A DNA stretch of 64,000 nt from Caenorhabditis remanei. Lineage: Eukaryota; Nematoda; Chromadorea; Rhabditida; Rhabditidae. The notes beneath the pieces were generated by a model that saw only the letters and a program-made list of their open reading frames with translations, was not told the DNA's origin and did no database searches. Made by a program: the position numbers and the translations under genes. The DNA is taken from positions 5,313,717 to 5,377,716 of the forward strand of contig NC_071330.1 of assembly GCF_010183535.1 (NCBI RefSeq), written 5' to 3'. Of the stretch, positions 1 through 12,263 are shown piece after piece; positions within the stretch are counted from its first letter, which is position 1, and each line of letters begins with the position of its first letter.

Positions 1-2007
1 TCAGAAGCGATGGATATCTCGATGGCCGCTGGGATGACTCCAAAACCTGCTCCGGCGCCAGTGAATATGGAGATGAGCTCTGATGATACAATGGCTCTGT
101 TCAAAATCACGACTCCGGTGACCAAAAAGAATTTCGGAGGAGAAGAAGACATGGACATCACTCAGAGACCGCCTTCGGTTGCTGACGATACGATGGCTCT
201 GTTCAAAAGTCCGGCGAGAGTTGAGGTATATATAGTGAATAGGCTGAAAAGGGGCGGAGCTTATCTAATTTTTCCTTCAATTTTCAGACGGTGCCAACTG
301 TCATTCAGCCACAGCAACAATTGTTTGAGGAGAGTATGGAAATGGAGGATCAGAGTGCACTATCAGAAAAAGTAGATGAGCCAGAAGACGTCGCGATTTC
401 AGAAGTTCTGGAAGCTCCAGAAGCTCCAGAAGCTCCGTCAAACCATAATTCAATGATGATGGAGACAGAAACAATTATTGTTGAAGAGGATAGAGCCGCT
501 GTCCAGATGTCGATGATGGATGTGACGGCTCCACTTGATGACGTCATGGAGTCCGTGCTTCTGAATCAGACGAATTCAGAGAAGACGTTGACGACGACTT
601 CGACGACAGAAGAATCGCCACGTCCCAAATCGTCTGTTCGTGACGTGACGTCGTCTGTCCACGTTTCGAGTGTCACTTTGAATGTTTCGACGAATCGGAA
701 AGAGAATGATTCGATGATTCGAACGATGCAGTATACGGAGGTGGATACGACGAATACACTCCAGAATACAAGTCAGAGAATGGAGGATTCAGATGAAGAA
801 GAAATCAAGGAAGAGTCGACGGCAAAAGAAACGACACTGATTCGGGAGGAAGCTGAAGACGTGACGATTCAGAATCCGCAGGAGATCCAGCAGGATATGT
901 CGATCTCCTCATACAATCTGAGTGTTTTCAATCAGACTACAAACAGCACCGGATCCGTTCCAATCTCCAGAAGACGTCGCTCTCTTCTTCGTGAAGTTTG
1001 TGAATCTCAACGACGTCACGCTATGATGGAGAATTCGATGAATATCTCGACTGTCGGTGGGGAGACGGCTCTTGCAGAGTATCGAAAGGAGAAGATGAAT
1101 GCATCAGGAGTTATGAATCAGTCGTTGGATCAGTCGGCACAAGGAAGGGATATTTTCATGATGGTAAGGGGATTCAGAAGTCTTTGATGCATCAGAATTA
1201 ATCAAAATTTCAGAATACGTCGATCAGATCGCCGAATGTTCGACTGGCTCAAGGAACGCCGCCGCCAAAGTCTCCGAGATTCGAGATGCCACTCTACGAT
1301 CCGGCTGTCGTTAACATCGTCTACCTCACTCCAGAAGACGTCAACAATCCGACGCCACTTCCAGAAGCTGTTGAATTCCAGAAGGTTCTCGCCGAAGAAT
1401 CTCAACGAGTGCAGAAGGAGATTCAACGAAAAATGAAGGAATCCGGAGTGAAACCGGAGAAATTGGAGTGGATTCAGAAGAATGAGATGTCGAAATTGAC
1501 GAGAGACGAGCGAGAAGTGGTGACGATTGCACGAGAAGAAGCGGAGATTCGATTCCTTCGTCTCCGTCTGAAATTCGCGAAAGAGCAACGAGAGAAAGGC
1601 GACGAAATGATTGAGAAGATGACTGCTGAAAATGAGAAACTCGCTCTGAAAATGCAAGGAGTCAAGAATATTCCAGCACTCCGAGAAGAGGTTGAACACC
1701 TTCGGAATCAGCCGACACTCGCGGAATGTCATCGGATTGAGGCGGAGCATCACGAGATGAAACGATTGATGATGCAGTTGAGTCTCGATTGGATTCGATG
1801 CATGATTCAGAAGGTGATGGATCAGAAAGAGTTGAAGAAGAAGATTCAGATGGACATTGAATTCCAACAAGAACGAATCTATCAGTTGGAAGAGGAGGAG
1901 AAAAAAGCGATGGACGAGATCAAGAGAAGAGTCAAGGAGATGGAAATCCAGTGGTGAGACTAGCTGAAAAGGGGCGGAGCTTAAAAGTTATATTTATATT
2001 TTTCAGA
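1..2007 (+). CDS. knl-1: KNL-1-like kinetochore scaffold, 3' part
   Basis: The gene enters from the left edge; its 5' part is missing. Exons: 1-225, 288-1163 and 1214-1953, joined in frame (phase 0), about 613 codons here. The first exon carries MELT-type repeats (MDIS, MEMS, MDIT), each followed by a DDTMALFK or similar block. In KNL1 proteins phosphorylated MELT repeats recruit Bub kinases to the kinetochore. The middle is acidic, Ser/Thr-rich, with a short EAP repeat. The last 190 residues are charged and heptad-like, as in the coiled coil that joins KNL-1 to the Mis12/Ndc80 complexes. I see no clear RWD-type fold after the coil. The stop is odd: TGG-TGA if the last intron (1954-2006) is kept, but TG|A across the junction if it is spliced. 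Identification rests on the repeats and the layout; a diverged paralogue is possible. Confidence 0.72.
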
Positions 2008-2206
2008 CTCCACCCGCCATCATCATCATTGTGACCACGATTATACTGTCAAATAGCGAATAATCGAGAGAATTTTTAACCGTTTCTTATTATTATTAAT
2101 TTCTTCTCTCTCTTTCCCCTTTTACTTATTGTAGACTTATTTTAATTATTTCATAATTGTCTCCCCCACTCGAAACTTAACTTGGGATTATCCGAATTTC
2201 CCTGTA

Positions 2207-2212
2207 AATAAA
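2207..2212 (+). terminator. poly(A) signal of knl-1
   Basis: AATAAA about 250 bases after the stop of the KNL-1-like gene, in an AT-rich 3' UTR. The position suits 3' end formation on the + strand before the convergent mpk-1 gene. Confidence 0.6.
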
Positions 2213-2911
2213 TCGGTTTTGAACGTTTAGCCAGAAGAGTTCCAAAATTTATGCTGAAAATTGGGAGAAAATTGTTGAGACAAAATAGAGAAAACCTTTT
2301 TAGGGGGGGGCGGAGCTTAATAACTGAAAATATACGCAACGACGAAATGTATCAGTGAGTGTGTGGAAGGGGAAAAACGGGAAATGGAGAGACGAAAAGG
2401 AGATCCCACAAAAAGAAAAATATATAGAAATTTGAAGAAAAGAGGGGGCGGAGCTTAGGTATCTGGAAAATGAGACATGATGCAATTTGGGGGCGGGACG
2501 GGGACGGGAACTTGTGGATGTGAAATATCAACGAGTAGATGCAACGGGGTGAGAATAGGGAAGGAGCAAGTACGCTCCAATAAGAATGTTGGATTCTCAA
2601 TGGAGCGTGGTTGCACGAGGGAGGGGGGGTATCATTCACATCACAGCTGGAATGGATATACATATATAGGGGAGAGAAAAGGGGGCGGGGTTAATATTTT
2701 ACAAAATATTAGAAAAGACGAATTCAACATGATTTTGGGAGAGTTTAATCGAGAAAGTGTTACTAACAATGATATAATAATGATACTAATCTGGAAATTA
2801 TAGTCAAATGGAAACTAAGAAAAAGAACTGGAACGAAAAGTGGGGGGCGGGGCGAGAAAATTCAACGGGGGGAATATATAATACATGAAAAGAGAAAGAA
2901 TAAAGAGGTGT
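2213..2911. other. Convergent intergenic spacer with G-rich motifs
   Basis: No gene seen. It lies between the 3' ends of knl-1 (+) and mpk-1 (-) and must hold the mpk-1 3' UTR. It contains several copies of a GGGGCGGAGCTTA-like motif (near 2302, 2443, 2682 and 2843). The same motif sits in the two knl-1 introns at 226-287 and 1954-2006. The short open frames here are low-complexity. Confidence 0.6.
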
Positions 2912-5869
2912 CTAGACAGACGGTGCACCACCATTCCTTGCAGCCGCCTCTGCTTCCATTCGTTTGTGATGAGACTCCGCCTCCTCCCAGATCAACTCCT
3001 TCAGCCTCTCTTTCGGCAGATCGTCAAATTCCATTTCGAGTGTGAATGGCTCCTCGCAGACTGGCTCGTCTCCTGGATCGTAGTATTGTTCGAGATATGG
3101 ATGCGCGAGCGCTTGTTCGATGTCAATGCTGAAATTATGAGAGTTTTGGGAGGAAAAATAGCAGAAATTTTGAATTTTTCTGATGTCTGTCTGTCTGTCT
3201 GTCTATCAGGATGTCCAGATCTCGCATATACGTTAATGTGGACGAGTGGAAGTTCGGACAAACAGACAGACGTCTGGATATTTGAAAATTATCGGAAATT
3301 CCAGAGAATTCAGAGATTTGAGGGAGTTTTGAGAGGAAAAATAGTGGAATTTTGGGATTTTCTGAAGTATGTATGTCTGTCCGGATGTCCTATATCCGAC
3401 ATTTGGACAAATGGATATTCGGAGACACAGACAGACGTCTGGACATTTGAAAATTGTCGGAAATCCCAGAGAATTCAGAGATTCTACAGTGAGAAGATAT
3501 CGGTCGGTGTGTCCGAATATCCGGATGTCCATTTGTGTGTCAGTGGATCCAGATATCCAAAATCCGGACGTTAATCCCGGTTTCCGGATGTCCGTAAATA
3601 GGAGAAAGCGTGAGAAACTTTGTCAAAAACTGAATGTTTTCAGCTGAATCCAGCTGAAGTCTGTCTGTGTGTCTGAACTTTGAGCAGGTCCAGATGTCCA
3701 ACATTTTCATTTATGGCTGGAAACCGACAAAGTTCTTATATTTCCCTATTTTGTAAAATGTCTGTCTGCATGTCTGAGTTACCAGATGTCCAGCCAGATT
3801 TCTATTGAAATTTTAGTTGTTTTCAGTGATTTTCAACGATTTTCAGCCAATTTTCTCTCATTTTCATGCCGATTTCTTACCGATTATGTGGATTGAAAGT
3901 GAGCATTTTATCCAACAAATCAAGTGCGCGTGGATCGGCTCCCGGATACAAACGAGCCCATGGCTGCTTTGGTTTGTGTGGAAGAGAGATCAAATAGCTG
4001 CGTGCTTTGTCATTAATAATACATTGCAAATCCTCATTCGACGGTGATCCGACGACTGCCAATATCAAATTCAACTGATCCAAATAGTGTTTTCCGGGGA
4101 ACAACGGGCGATTACTCAACATTTCAGCGAGAATACATCCGACACTCCACACATCGATCGACTTGGTGTATCCCTTCGAATTGAGCATAATCTCCGGTGC
4201 ACGATACCATCTCGTTGCCACGTATTCAGTCAAGAATCCAGTGTGATCCGTCTGGGGATCGGTGACACGAGCCAGTCCAAAGTCACAGATTTTCAGATCG
4301 CAAGTCGTGTTGAGCAACAAGTTCGATGGTTTCAAATCACGATGGAGCACGTTTGCAGAGTGAATGTATTTGAGACCACGGAGAATTTGATAGAGGAAAT
4401 AGCAGACGTGGTCATTTGAGAGTTTTTGAGTTTTGAGCAGTTTGTAGAGATCCGTTTCCATCAGACATTGCACTATGTAGCTGAAAATTAAAAACATTTT
4501 CGATCAATTTTAGCTGAAAATCCGGATATTTGACAATTTCTATTTAAAAATCCGGTTTTTCACTCATTTTTAGTCTAACATTCAGATTTTCGCCTGTTAA
4601 TTGGGAAGAGATTGGGCGGAGCTTAATATGAAAGTACTGATGCTTTAGTATTTCTAGAACGCGCCAAAGGCGCGCCAGGTGCCCTAAATCGTTAAAATCC
4701 TGACATTTTTAACAGAAAAGTCTAATATTAAGAGCTTTTCATCAGTTCTCTATTGAAAATTTGATAAAAGAAAGCGCCAGAGGTGCGCCAGACATCAAAG
4801 ATAATTTTTTGATTTCTAATGTTCCCAGAAAGATTGAAAAGCGTCTAAGACACCCCAGATACTAGAAAATCAACATTTTCCCCAGTTTTTCACTGAAATT
4901 CTTAAAGAAACCAGTACTAACATGTCTTTCAACGAGTCGACACTCTCCGATCGAATGATTTCCTGGATGTTGATGATCTGAAAATCATAAATTTTAAGGT
5001 TTAGTTTAAGATTGTGCCTACATTCTCGTGCTTGAACCGATTGAGAATCTTGATTTCACGAAGTGTCCGTTGACAGAATGTCTGATGTTCGAATGGTGAG
5101 ATCTTCTTTATGGCGACACGGTCACGAGTGATGGTGTCGAGTGCCGAACTGGAAATTGAGAGTGAGGTTCGGGTCAAAATTAAAGTTTTTTGGGGGGGGG
5201 GGGTCTGTGTGTCTGGATATCCAGATTTCTTCGCCTTATTTCTGATTTTTTGTCTTTCCGAATGTTCGGATGTCCTTTTCAAGGCTATCATAGCCCTCCC
5301 TCTCTTACAACTGCGCCCCACCGCAAACGAGAGAGAATCGGCGAGAGACGCAGAGTTTTTTCTTGCGTCGACCAAGATTTTCACAGTTTTTGATCTATTT
5401 TTCATAATTTTCTCACAAAAATCGGCAAAAATTATAAAAACTTGTGGAAATAGGTCAAAAATGGTGAAAATCGGTTTCGCGCCAGAAAAAAACTCTGCGT
5501 CTCTCCCCGATACTCTCTCGTTTGTGAACTGATTTTAAACTAATTTCGGATTAAAAAACGTCTGAAACTGACCAAAAATGCTGAAAATTTCGAAAAGATC
5601 AATTTTTCAGTCGAAAAATGCAACAATCTGTACTTCCAGATGTCTCCTGGATAGTTTTCAGCTATTTTCGTTACAAAAATCTATTGTTTTCAACCATTTT
5701 CATCCCAATTCCCGTCAAAAAACGAAAAGAATAAAACTCACGCGACCATTCCATAAGCTCCCTCTCCGATATATGACAAATTGACATATCTCGGAGCGAC
5801 TTCGAACAATTGTCCATGAACCTCTTCGACATTGTTCACCGTCGAAATCACCGCTTCTCCGTCGGCCAT
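2912..5869 (-). CDS. mpk-1: MAP kinase MPK-1 (ERK), shared exons / isoform a
   Basis: This is the serine/threonine kinase at the end of the Ras-Raf-MEK cascade (vulva, germline and oocyte signalling in C. elegans). Exons in gene order: 5742-5869, 5022-5148, 4922-4977, 3881-4480 and 2912-3128. Splicing gives 375 aa, close to C. elegans MPK-1a as I recall it. Seen in the translation: glycine loop GEGAYG (35-40), VAIKK with the ATP-binding lysine at 57, HRDLKPSN (150-157), DFG (170-172), and the MEK target TEY (188-190) in the activation loop. The C-terminal lobe ends in an acidic, Ala/Arg-rich tail. The ATG directly follows an acceptor (TTTCCAG|ATG), so this exon can be joined to the distant isoform-b exon at 21863-22042. 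For isoform a it would start a message trans-spliced right at the ATG. Introns hold repeats (3180-3790, 4659-4790, 5308-5530). Confidence 0.96.
3180..3800. repeat. Dispersed GTCTGTCTG / CCGGATGTCC motif cluster
   Basis: The last mpk-1 intron (3129-3880) is filled with units such as TGTCTGTCTGTCTGTC, CGGATGTCC and GACAAACAGACAGACG, in both orientations. The same motif family recurs at 10088, 37060, 38380-38640, 41090-41370, 45115-45600 and 50440-50500. It is noncoding; the open frames it makes are artefacts of the period. Confidence 0.75.
5308..5530. repeat. Fold-back element, GCGCCCCACCGCAAACGAGAG family
   Basis: Lies in the mpk-1 intron 5149-5741. The left end reads CTTACAACTGCGCCCCACCG and then CAAACGAGAGAGAATCGGCG. 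The right end carries the inverse (CGATACTCTCTCGTTTG) with a decayed terminus. A better-kept full palindrome of the same family is at 16565-16804, and single ends occur at 53640-53692 and 60135-60213. Confidence 0.75.
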
Positions 5870-6298
5870 CTGGAAATTGCAGAATATTCGAAGAGAATAG
5901 AAGAGTTTTTGAAACAAAGAAGTCATGAAGAGTTGTTGGTCTTCATTGTTTCAAAAAACAATGAAAAAGAATAAAAGAGAGAGAGCAAAGTGATTGAAAA
6001 TGCATGAAATGTGGAGAGGGAAAGGACACATCCAAATGATATTTATATGGAGAAGAAATCAAGAATCACGGGAGGTGAATAGAGTCTGATTTTGGTGAGA
6101 TTGGTGCTGAAAATCAGCTCATACATAGAAGCAAACATGCTGATTCCGAAAATCATAGTGATTTTTCGCACAGATTTGAAGATATCGAGATTTTCAATAT
6201 TTTTGAAAATCCAATTACAAGACAGAATGTTACCATCTCGGTTTTCAGTTTCAGCTGAAGCTGAAAGTCACGAATTCAGCAGGTCTAAACCATTCTTA

Positions 6299-6361
6299 CT
6301 GTTTCAGCCAATTTTCAGCCTGAAATTGTTTTACTGTTTCAGTTCAAAAGTCACTGTTTCA
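6299..6361 (+). promoter_or_regulatory. Three CTGTTTCA octamers
   Basis: CTGTTTCA occurs at 6299-6306, 6334-6341 and 6354-6361. This octamer is the core of the upstream motif of type-1 21U-RNA (piRNA) loci in Caenorhabditis. It also resembles a splice acceptor (TTTCAG follows each time), and the local DNA is repetitive in TTCAG, so function is only a possibility. Confidence 0.2.
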
Positions 6362-9300
6362 GCAGGTTTTCTGCGCAAAAAGTCCGTTTTTGAGATTTCT
6401 GAGCCCGAAAAAATTCTTCTTTTCGTTGAAAATAATTGAATTTTCAGCCTTCAAGGAAATTGACTAGAATTCTAACTATTTCATTAATTTTCGAGCTGAA
6501 ATTTTTGAAACGTTTTTTTCTGAAATTTCTAAATCTGATCTACTAGATCGTACCAGTCAACGTCCTTAACTGAAGTTGCCTATTTCGACACTGCAATACA
6601 TTAAAAATTGGCTCGAAACAGTCTGACCCAGTTTCAGTCATATTGAACAATTTCAGTTCAGACTAACCAGATTATAGTCATTTTCAGACAAAACTAGTTT
6701 GGAGAAAACTGGTTCAGCTCAAGCTTAAAAGCCTTTTATCGCTGAAAATCTTTACTCAAAAATATCCTTTTAAATGAACATTCTGAATCTCCTTAAGCCT
6801 CTCCTCGACTTCTAGAATAATCCAGAATAAATCCGAACCAAAAGTCAGTGGCAAAGAGATTATACCTCGGGGGGAAATGTCACTATACATTCCGCGCGCA
6901 AAAAAAGCAGCGGGAAGATGGAAAAGACAACTGATATCCTCCGTTTTTCTTCTCATTTTATTTCGTCTCGATTTGATTTGATGTGCGACGAGAAAAGGGG
7001 AATAGAAAAGGACGGAGGAGATGAGGGGTTATGTGAAGGCCGGATACACTTATGCAAATGTATTTCTCTTCTTCTTCTTTTTCTTCTTTTATGGGAAGAA
7101 CGGAAGCATAATGATGATATGTGGGTTACTGTTGTGGGCGGAGTCTCTTTCAATTTCACCGCACACACTTTCAGAGATACACGAAAACTTCTGATTTCAA
7201 CGACGATTCTACTCATTGAATGACCGTCAAATGAGAGGAGAGCTCTCGTGATGGCGGGGAGTCTCGTGATTTTATGGAAATTTGTAGTTATGGGGAGAGA
7301 GAAGGCAACAAAAAAAAATATGAAAAACGAGATCTATTCACAAGGAATTGTGAGTGATCAAGTGATCAGAAGATGTGTCTAATTTCAGCAATTTCTTTGT
7401 TTCAAATCTTGAGATTTGGCTGAAAACGAAAATTTTTTGACTCAATTTCAAGCTTATTGTTGACTTTGAACTCAGAAAGATGGATGATATGTTGAAATCT
7501 CGATTTCAGACTGAAATTAGACCATCCAGAGTCGAATTTCAGGCTATTTTCAGCCCCCAATTAGGATTTTTGATCCTTTTAACATCGAGAACACGTTCTG
7601 ACGTTACTTTTCGTGCTAATAGAAGCCCCAAAAGTCTGACGTCCAATCAGAAGCCACGTCTTCTTCTGATTCAGAAGACGCGTCGGACAGCAAAGAAGAA
7701 ACGAAATCGATTATATTCATGAAAGGCAGAGCTGAGCCGCTGATAAACAGAACGATTATATCAGAGAGCAAGAAGGAAGGGAAATCTTGCGACGGACGGG
7801 CGGCGCAAACATCATTTCCATGGAAACGTGTCGCCCGTCAAGAGGACGAAAAAGAGAGAGAGATAAGAGGTTTCCGAGAATCTATTTCTCGGAAACGAGG
7901 GCAGGTGAAGTGCATCGCCATAGCAACTTGTACTCAAAAAATGCTCAAAATTTGAGATTTTTTTCGAAAAGTCTTATGGATGAAGCATGTGATTCTTGAA
8001 TTCCGATGACGTGGAATCACCACCTACGTTTTTTCAACATCACGAAGAGAAATGACGGATCTTTTGACAGCTGATAGTCTGACAAATGGGATTACATTCG
8101 GATTTAGGAGGAGAAAAAAGAACAAAAAGAGAATCTCTTTTTGACTTCAAAACTTTTAAATCCAGATGACGTGGAGGAGGAGAAGCAGAAAAAAAGGAAG
8201 ATCAAAAAGCATGGAATTTAATACTCGATGACTACACAGGGAGGCCATCAGAGAGAGAGAGAAAAAGAAGGATTCAGATTCTGGAGGGGAAGACCAAAAC
8301 TCGGAATTTTGCAGGATTTAGACTTGATGTCTTGTCTCGGCAGAATCTCAGAGGAGGAACTCGAATTTTGCAAAGTTGAAACCGAATTCATTTCAGACCG
8401 GAACTTGTACTCTTTGAAAGAGTCTTTTTCTTAAATTACAGAGTCTGGTTCGAAGGAATTCCAAGAAAAAAGGAGATTTTCAGAGCTTTAGGCTGGAATT
8501 ATGATGGAAACTTTCAAAACTTGAAAGTCAAGATCGAAAAATCATGATAATTGCCTCTAACATTCTCACAGTTTGATAAGACTCAAAACTGAATTTTCAG
8601 CAGATTGGAATAAGTAGACTTCCAGAGAAAACATATCTCAAAAAGAGCAAATCTCGGTTAATTCGGCTCAAATCGGGATAGATTTGGAAGGCCGGAAACG
8701 ATGGATTTGCAAGATCTTGGTCAAATGCGTCGTAACTTGACCGGAAACGACGTTAAAAACGCCTACAGATTCCTTTCTAGAAACGGATGGATTTTCAGAT
8801 TGAAAATAGGTCAAGAAAGAACCTTCCGGAACCATTTGAGCTCGATTTCGAGGTCAGAACCGAATTTCTTCGGAACACGTCCTCAGAATCTTAACTTGGG
8901 CTCAAATGCACCCCCTCACTCCGATTCTAATGACAAACATTGCACCGGACAAAGTTTGTTTCAAATTGAAAAAGAAGAGGGGCGGATGGAAGAAAAAAAA
9001 CCCAATTCCGGTAATTTCTCTCCTTAATCGTTTCGACCTTCAAAAAAGTGGACTCTTTTTTGCACGACGAAAAAATGCTCTTTGAGCAAAGCCTTGGGGC
9101 TAGAAAAATCGAGCGACGAAGAAGTACACACTTGAAAATCGAGAAGACGGGGACGAAGGAAGAAGAAAAAGGACATAGAATATATTGAGAGTAAGCAAGC
9201 AAGCAAAAAAAACGGGCGGAGCAAAGGATGAAGAAAACGGAGACGTCCCTTCCTTTCAGGACACTCACTGACTAGAAGAGACGAGAAGAGGCGAAGAGTG

Positions 9301-11231
9301 AATATAATTTTTCACGCCTTTTTGGCCACATTCTCATAGACAATGGGGCGAGTTTCAAGAAAAAGGACGACGTCGAGCGGAAAGTTAAAGGGCACTCAAA
9401 TCGGGAGTGTAGACGGATGGAAGTGGGGAGGAAAAGAGCTAAATGTAGAACCTTTTTGTTTCTATTTTTAATGCAGGTCTTATTCTGCAGCTCTGTAAAT
9501 GTCGTGGTGGGTTGAGGGACCACTTGAAATGACATTTGACCTTCTAGCTCTGATCTGATCAAATCTAGGTTAGAGCTCAAAGTTTATGGAAATTGGGGGA
9601 AATTGAGTGAGGAATTTCAGAATCTTCCAGAAGTTTAATTTCAGAAAAATTCAGCACAATCAGTTGGAAAAATCGAATTAGAGCAATTTGATGCTCCAAA
9701 TGAGAAAAAATCCTCCGAAATGTAAAGAAAACATGGAATTTCAGTTCAAAAGTACCCAAAAGGTCACTTTTTATAAAGAAAATGTCATTTTCTCAGTTCA
9801 GACAGAAATTTGAGAATTCGAAATTTCAAAATTTCGAAAACCAAGAGTTCTAGCTTCTCCGATGCGACAAATTTGACTTTTTCAGCCAAAAATGTGATCA
9901 ATAAAAGCGGTTTCTTTTATCAGAGTTTCGTCCATTTTTTCTCAGCTATCACACACTTTTTACAGGAAAATGTAAATATTGATAGTGAGAAAATGGACAA
10001 ATACTGATTTTAATGGTTTCTCATTTCGTCAGAAAACGAAAAAAAAAATTTATGGGAAATTCAAAAAAATCGAAAATCCATCGAAACAGACACACAGACA
10101 GACATATATCGAATTTCTTCTCCGAATGATCGGAAATCACATTTTGTGAAAAAATGTGGCTCCGCGAGTCGCCGGAGACGCCGCCTGTTGTCGTTTCTCT
10201 TTCATTTTTCTTCGTGTTAACCAATCAGATAAATGATTTCTTCTTTTTGTCTCCTGGATGTTTAAGGAGAGAGAAAGGAGCAGAGAGCAAGAGGAAATGT
10301 CAGAGTTTTGACATACACGTGTAGTTTGGATATCATAGAGATTTTTGAAAATGTTTCAGGTAGGTCAGAGCTTTAACTTTGAATTTCAGAATAGGGCGAA
10401 ATTCTGAACAAATTTCAGAGCCATATACGGAATTCAAGTGTCACCACCTCATTATGCTACTTTTCAGAAAAAAAAGCGGAAAAGATTGAACTTTTCAAGT
10501 CGAATTTTTCGGAACCTTCCAGAACTCAAAGCATTTCAAGATCTCGGCCCAGAACGCATATTGTCAGAAAATTCTTCAGAATCTTCTAAAATGCGAATTT
10601 CAGCTCAATTTTAATACCAGAAGCAGAGTTTCTTAAAGATCCAGATCAAGTACAAAAACTCTAGCCATTTTAGCCATTTTCAGCTTTGGAACCTTCCAAA
10701 ATGATCGAGACCAATCGAGAATGACTCAAACTTTCGCAAAACCAATTTCCATAACTCGTCCAAAACACCTCAAATAATACAACCAAACTGAGGAAAAGAA
10801 GACGACGACAAAAAAAACGGAATAGCCAATTACAGTCGTGTCAAATATCGCGTGACAACAACGCCACAACAGAAGAAAAAACACAGATGAAGATGGCGGA
10901 AAACGACACGGAAAGAATATGAGAAATGAGAAGTGTCCGAGAAGAAGAAACACTTGAAAACCATGAAAAGGTCGGTGTGTTTTTCGAAAAAGGAATGTCT
11001 GGAACATCATCAGAAACATCAAAAACCACTTCTCAGTGAGAAAATGTTTAAAAAATTATCGAGAGCCGACATTCCGAAGCATCAAAAATTTTTTAGACTT
11101 AACTACGAGTTATAAGCAGTACGACTTGGTATGGGAATGTTTGCAAATCAAAAATCAGGAAAATGTCTTTCAAAGCGGCAACTTCCGAAGAGAGAATTCG
11201 CTATCTTCATTGATCCATTCAAAAACACACA

Positions 11232-11475
11232 CAGATGCATTTTCTGAATGGGAAATTCACACCAAAAGTGAGAAAAAACGGCTACAAAAGGGAGCAAAAG
11301 GAAGAAAAAGGGAACATGTGACTGGAGAAAAGAAGAGGAAAAATGAATTTGGTGTTTTGTCTAACACTGAAAACAACCGTCAGACAGACAGAAGACTAAG
11401 AATCGAGTGAGCTCTAAATGGGATAGGGAAATCCCCCGGGAGTTGGGTAATGCAACTTTTGAGTTTCAGCGTAGA
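11232..11475 (+). repeat. Direct repeat, copy 1 (pair with 17408-17656)
   Basis: About 240 bases nearly identical to 17408-17656 in the same orientation: both run from CAGATGC(A/G)TTTTCTGAATG to GCAACTTTTGAGTTT. A weaker third copy of the right part (AATCCCCCGG...GGAGAAAATTAGGCTGAAAATG) lies at 11678-11860. Intronic and noncoding. Confidence 0.85.
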
Positions 11476-11904
11476 AAATTAGGCTGAAAATAATGAAAAT
11501 GGAAAAATTTCAGAGAGAAGAAGCCTGAAAACGAAGACCAAAATCGCTTGAATTTTGACCTCGAAAACCTCCAGAAGTCATCAGACTTGACCTAACTTCT
11601 CCATTTCAATAAAAATCAAGATAACACCGCGAAACAACGCTAGAAGACATTTTGACTCCAAAATTAGAAAAATTGGGTAATCCCCCGGTGAAACGGAGTT
11701 AAGCAATGTGACTTTTGAGTTTTACCGGAGAAAATTAGGCTGAAAATGACAGAATTTAAGAGAAAAGAAGACTAAAATTGTTTGAATTTCGATCTGAAAC
11801 TCATCTAAAAATCTCCAGAAGTCATCAGACTTGATCTAGTCACAGTTATTCTAACAAGAGCTAGATACCATCGGGAAACGGCGCTTTAGACATATTATCA
11901 CGAG

Positions 11905-12030
11905 ACGCTTCTCACAACCGCGCTCTACCGAATCCGAGGAAAATAGTGTGCAAAATTGAGAGACTCAGAGAAAAAGAAACATTTTTCAACGGAATTTCGG
12001 TGGAGCGCAGTTGTAAGAACTGTGCCGAGC
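11905..12030. mobile_element. Short hairpin MITE, CCGCGCTCTACCGAA family
   Basis: Inverted ends CTCACAACCGCGCTCTACCG and CGGTGGAGCGCAGTTGTAAG around a purine-rich core (GAGACTCAGAGAAAAAGAAACA). Six copies are recognisable in this window (also 36617, 38641, 42388, 45631, 46507). No coding capacity, as expected for a miniature inverted-repeat element. Confidence 0.8.
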
Positions 12031-12263
12031 AAAGAGCGCGTTAGAAAAGAGCCGATTCTCGTGAAATGATATCTGAGCAGTCATAGAACACTCTTGAAAA
12101 AAGCTCGTATTAACCTATTTTCAGCATTTTCAGCCAAGTTAGTCATCTCAATAATCACTTTTTTCTTTCAATGAGCCAAGAATAACTCATTACTCACTTT
12201 TTCTTTTTCGTTTTTTTGTAGGCGTCAACATCTTCAAACATAACAAAAAATAAGTGTATATCA

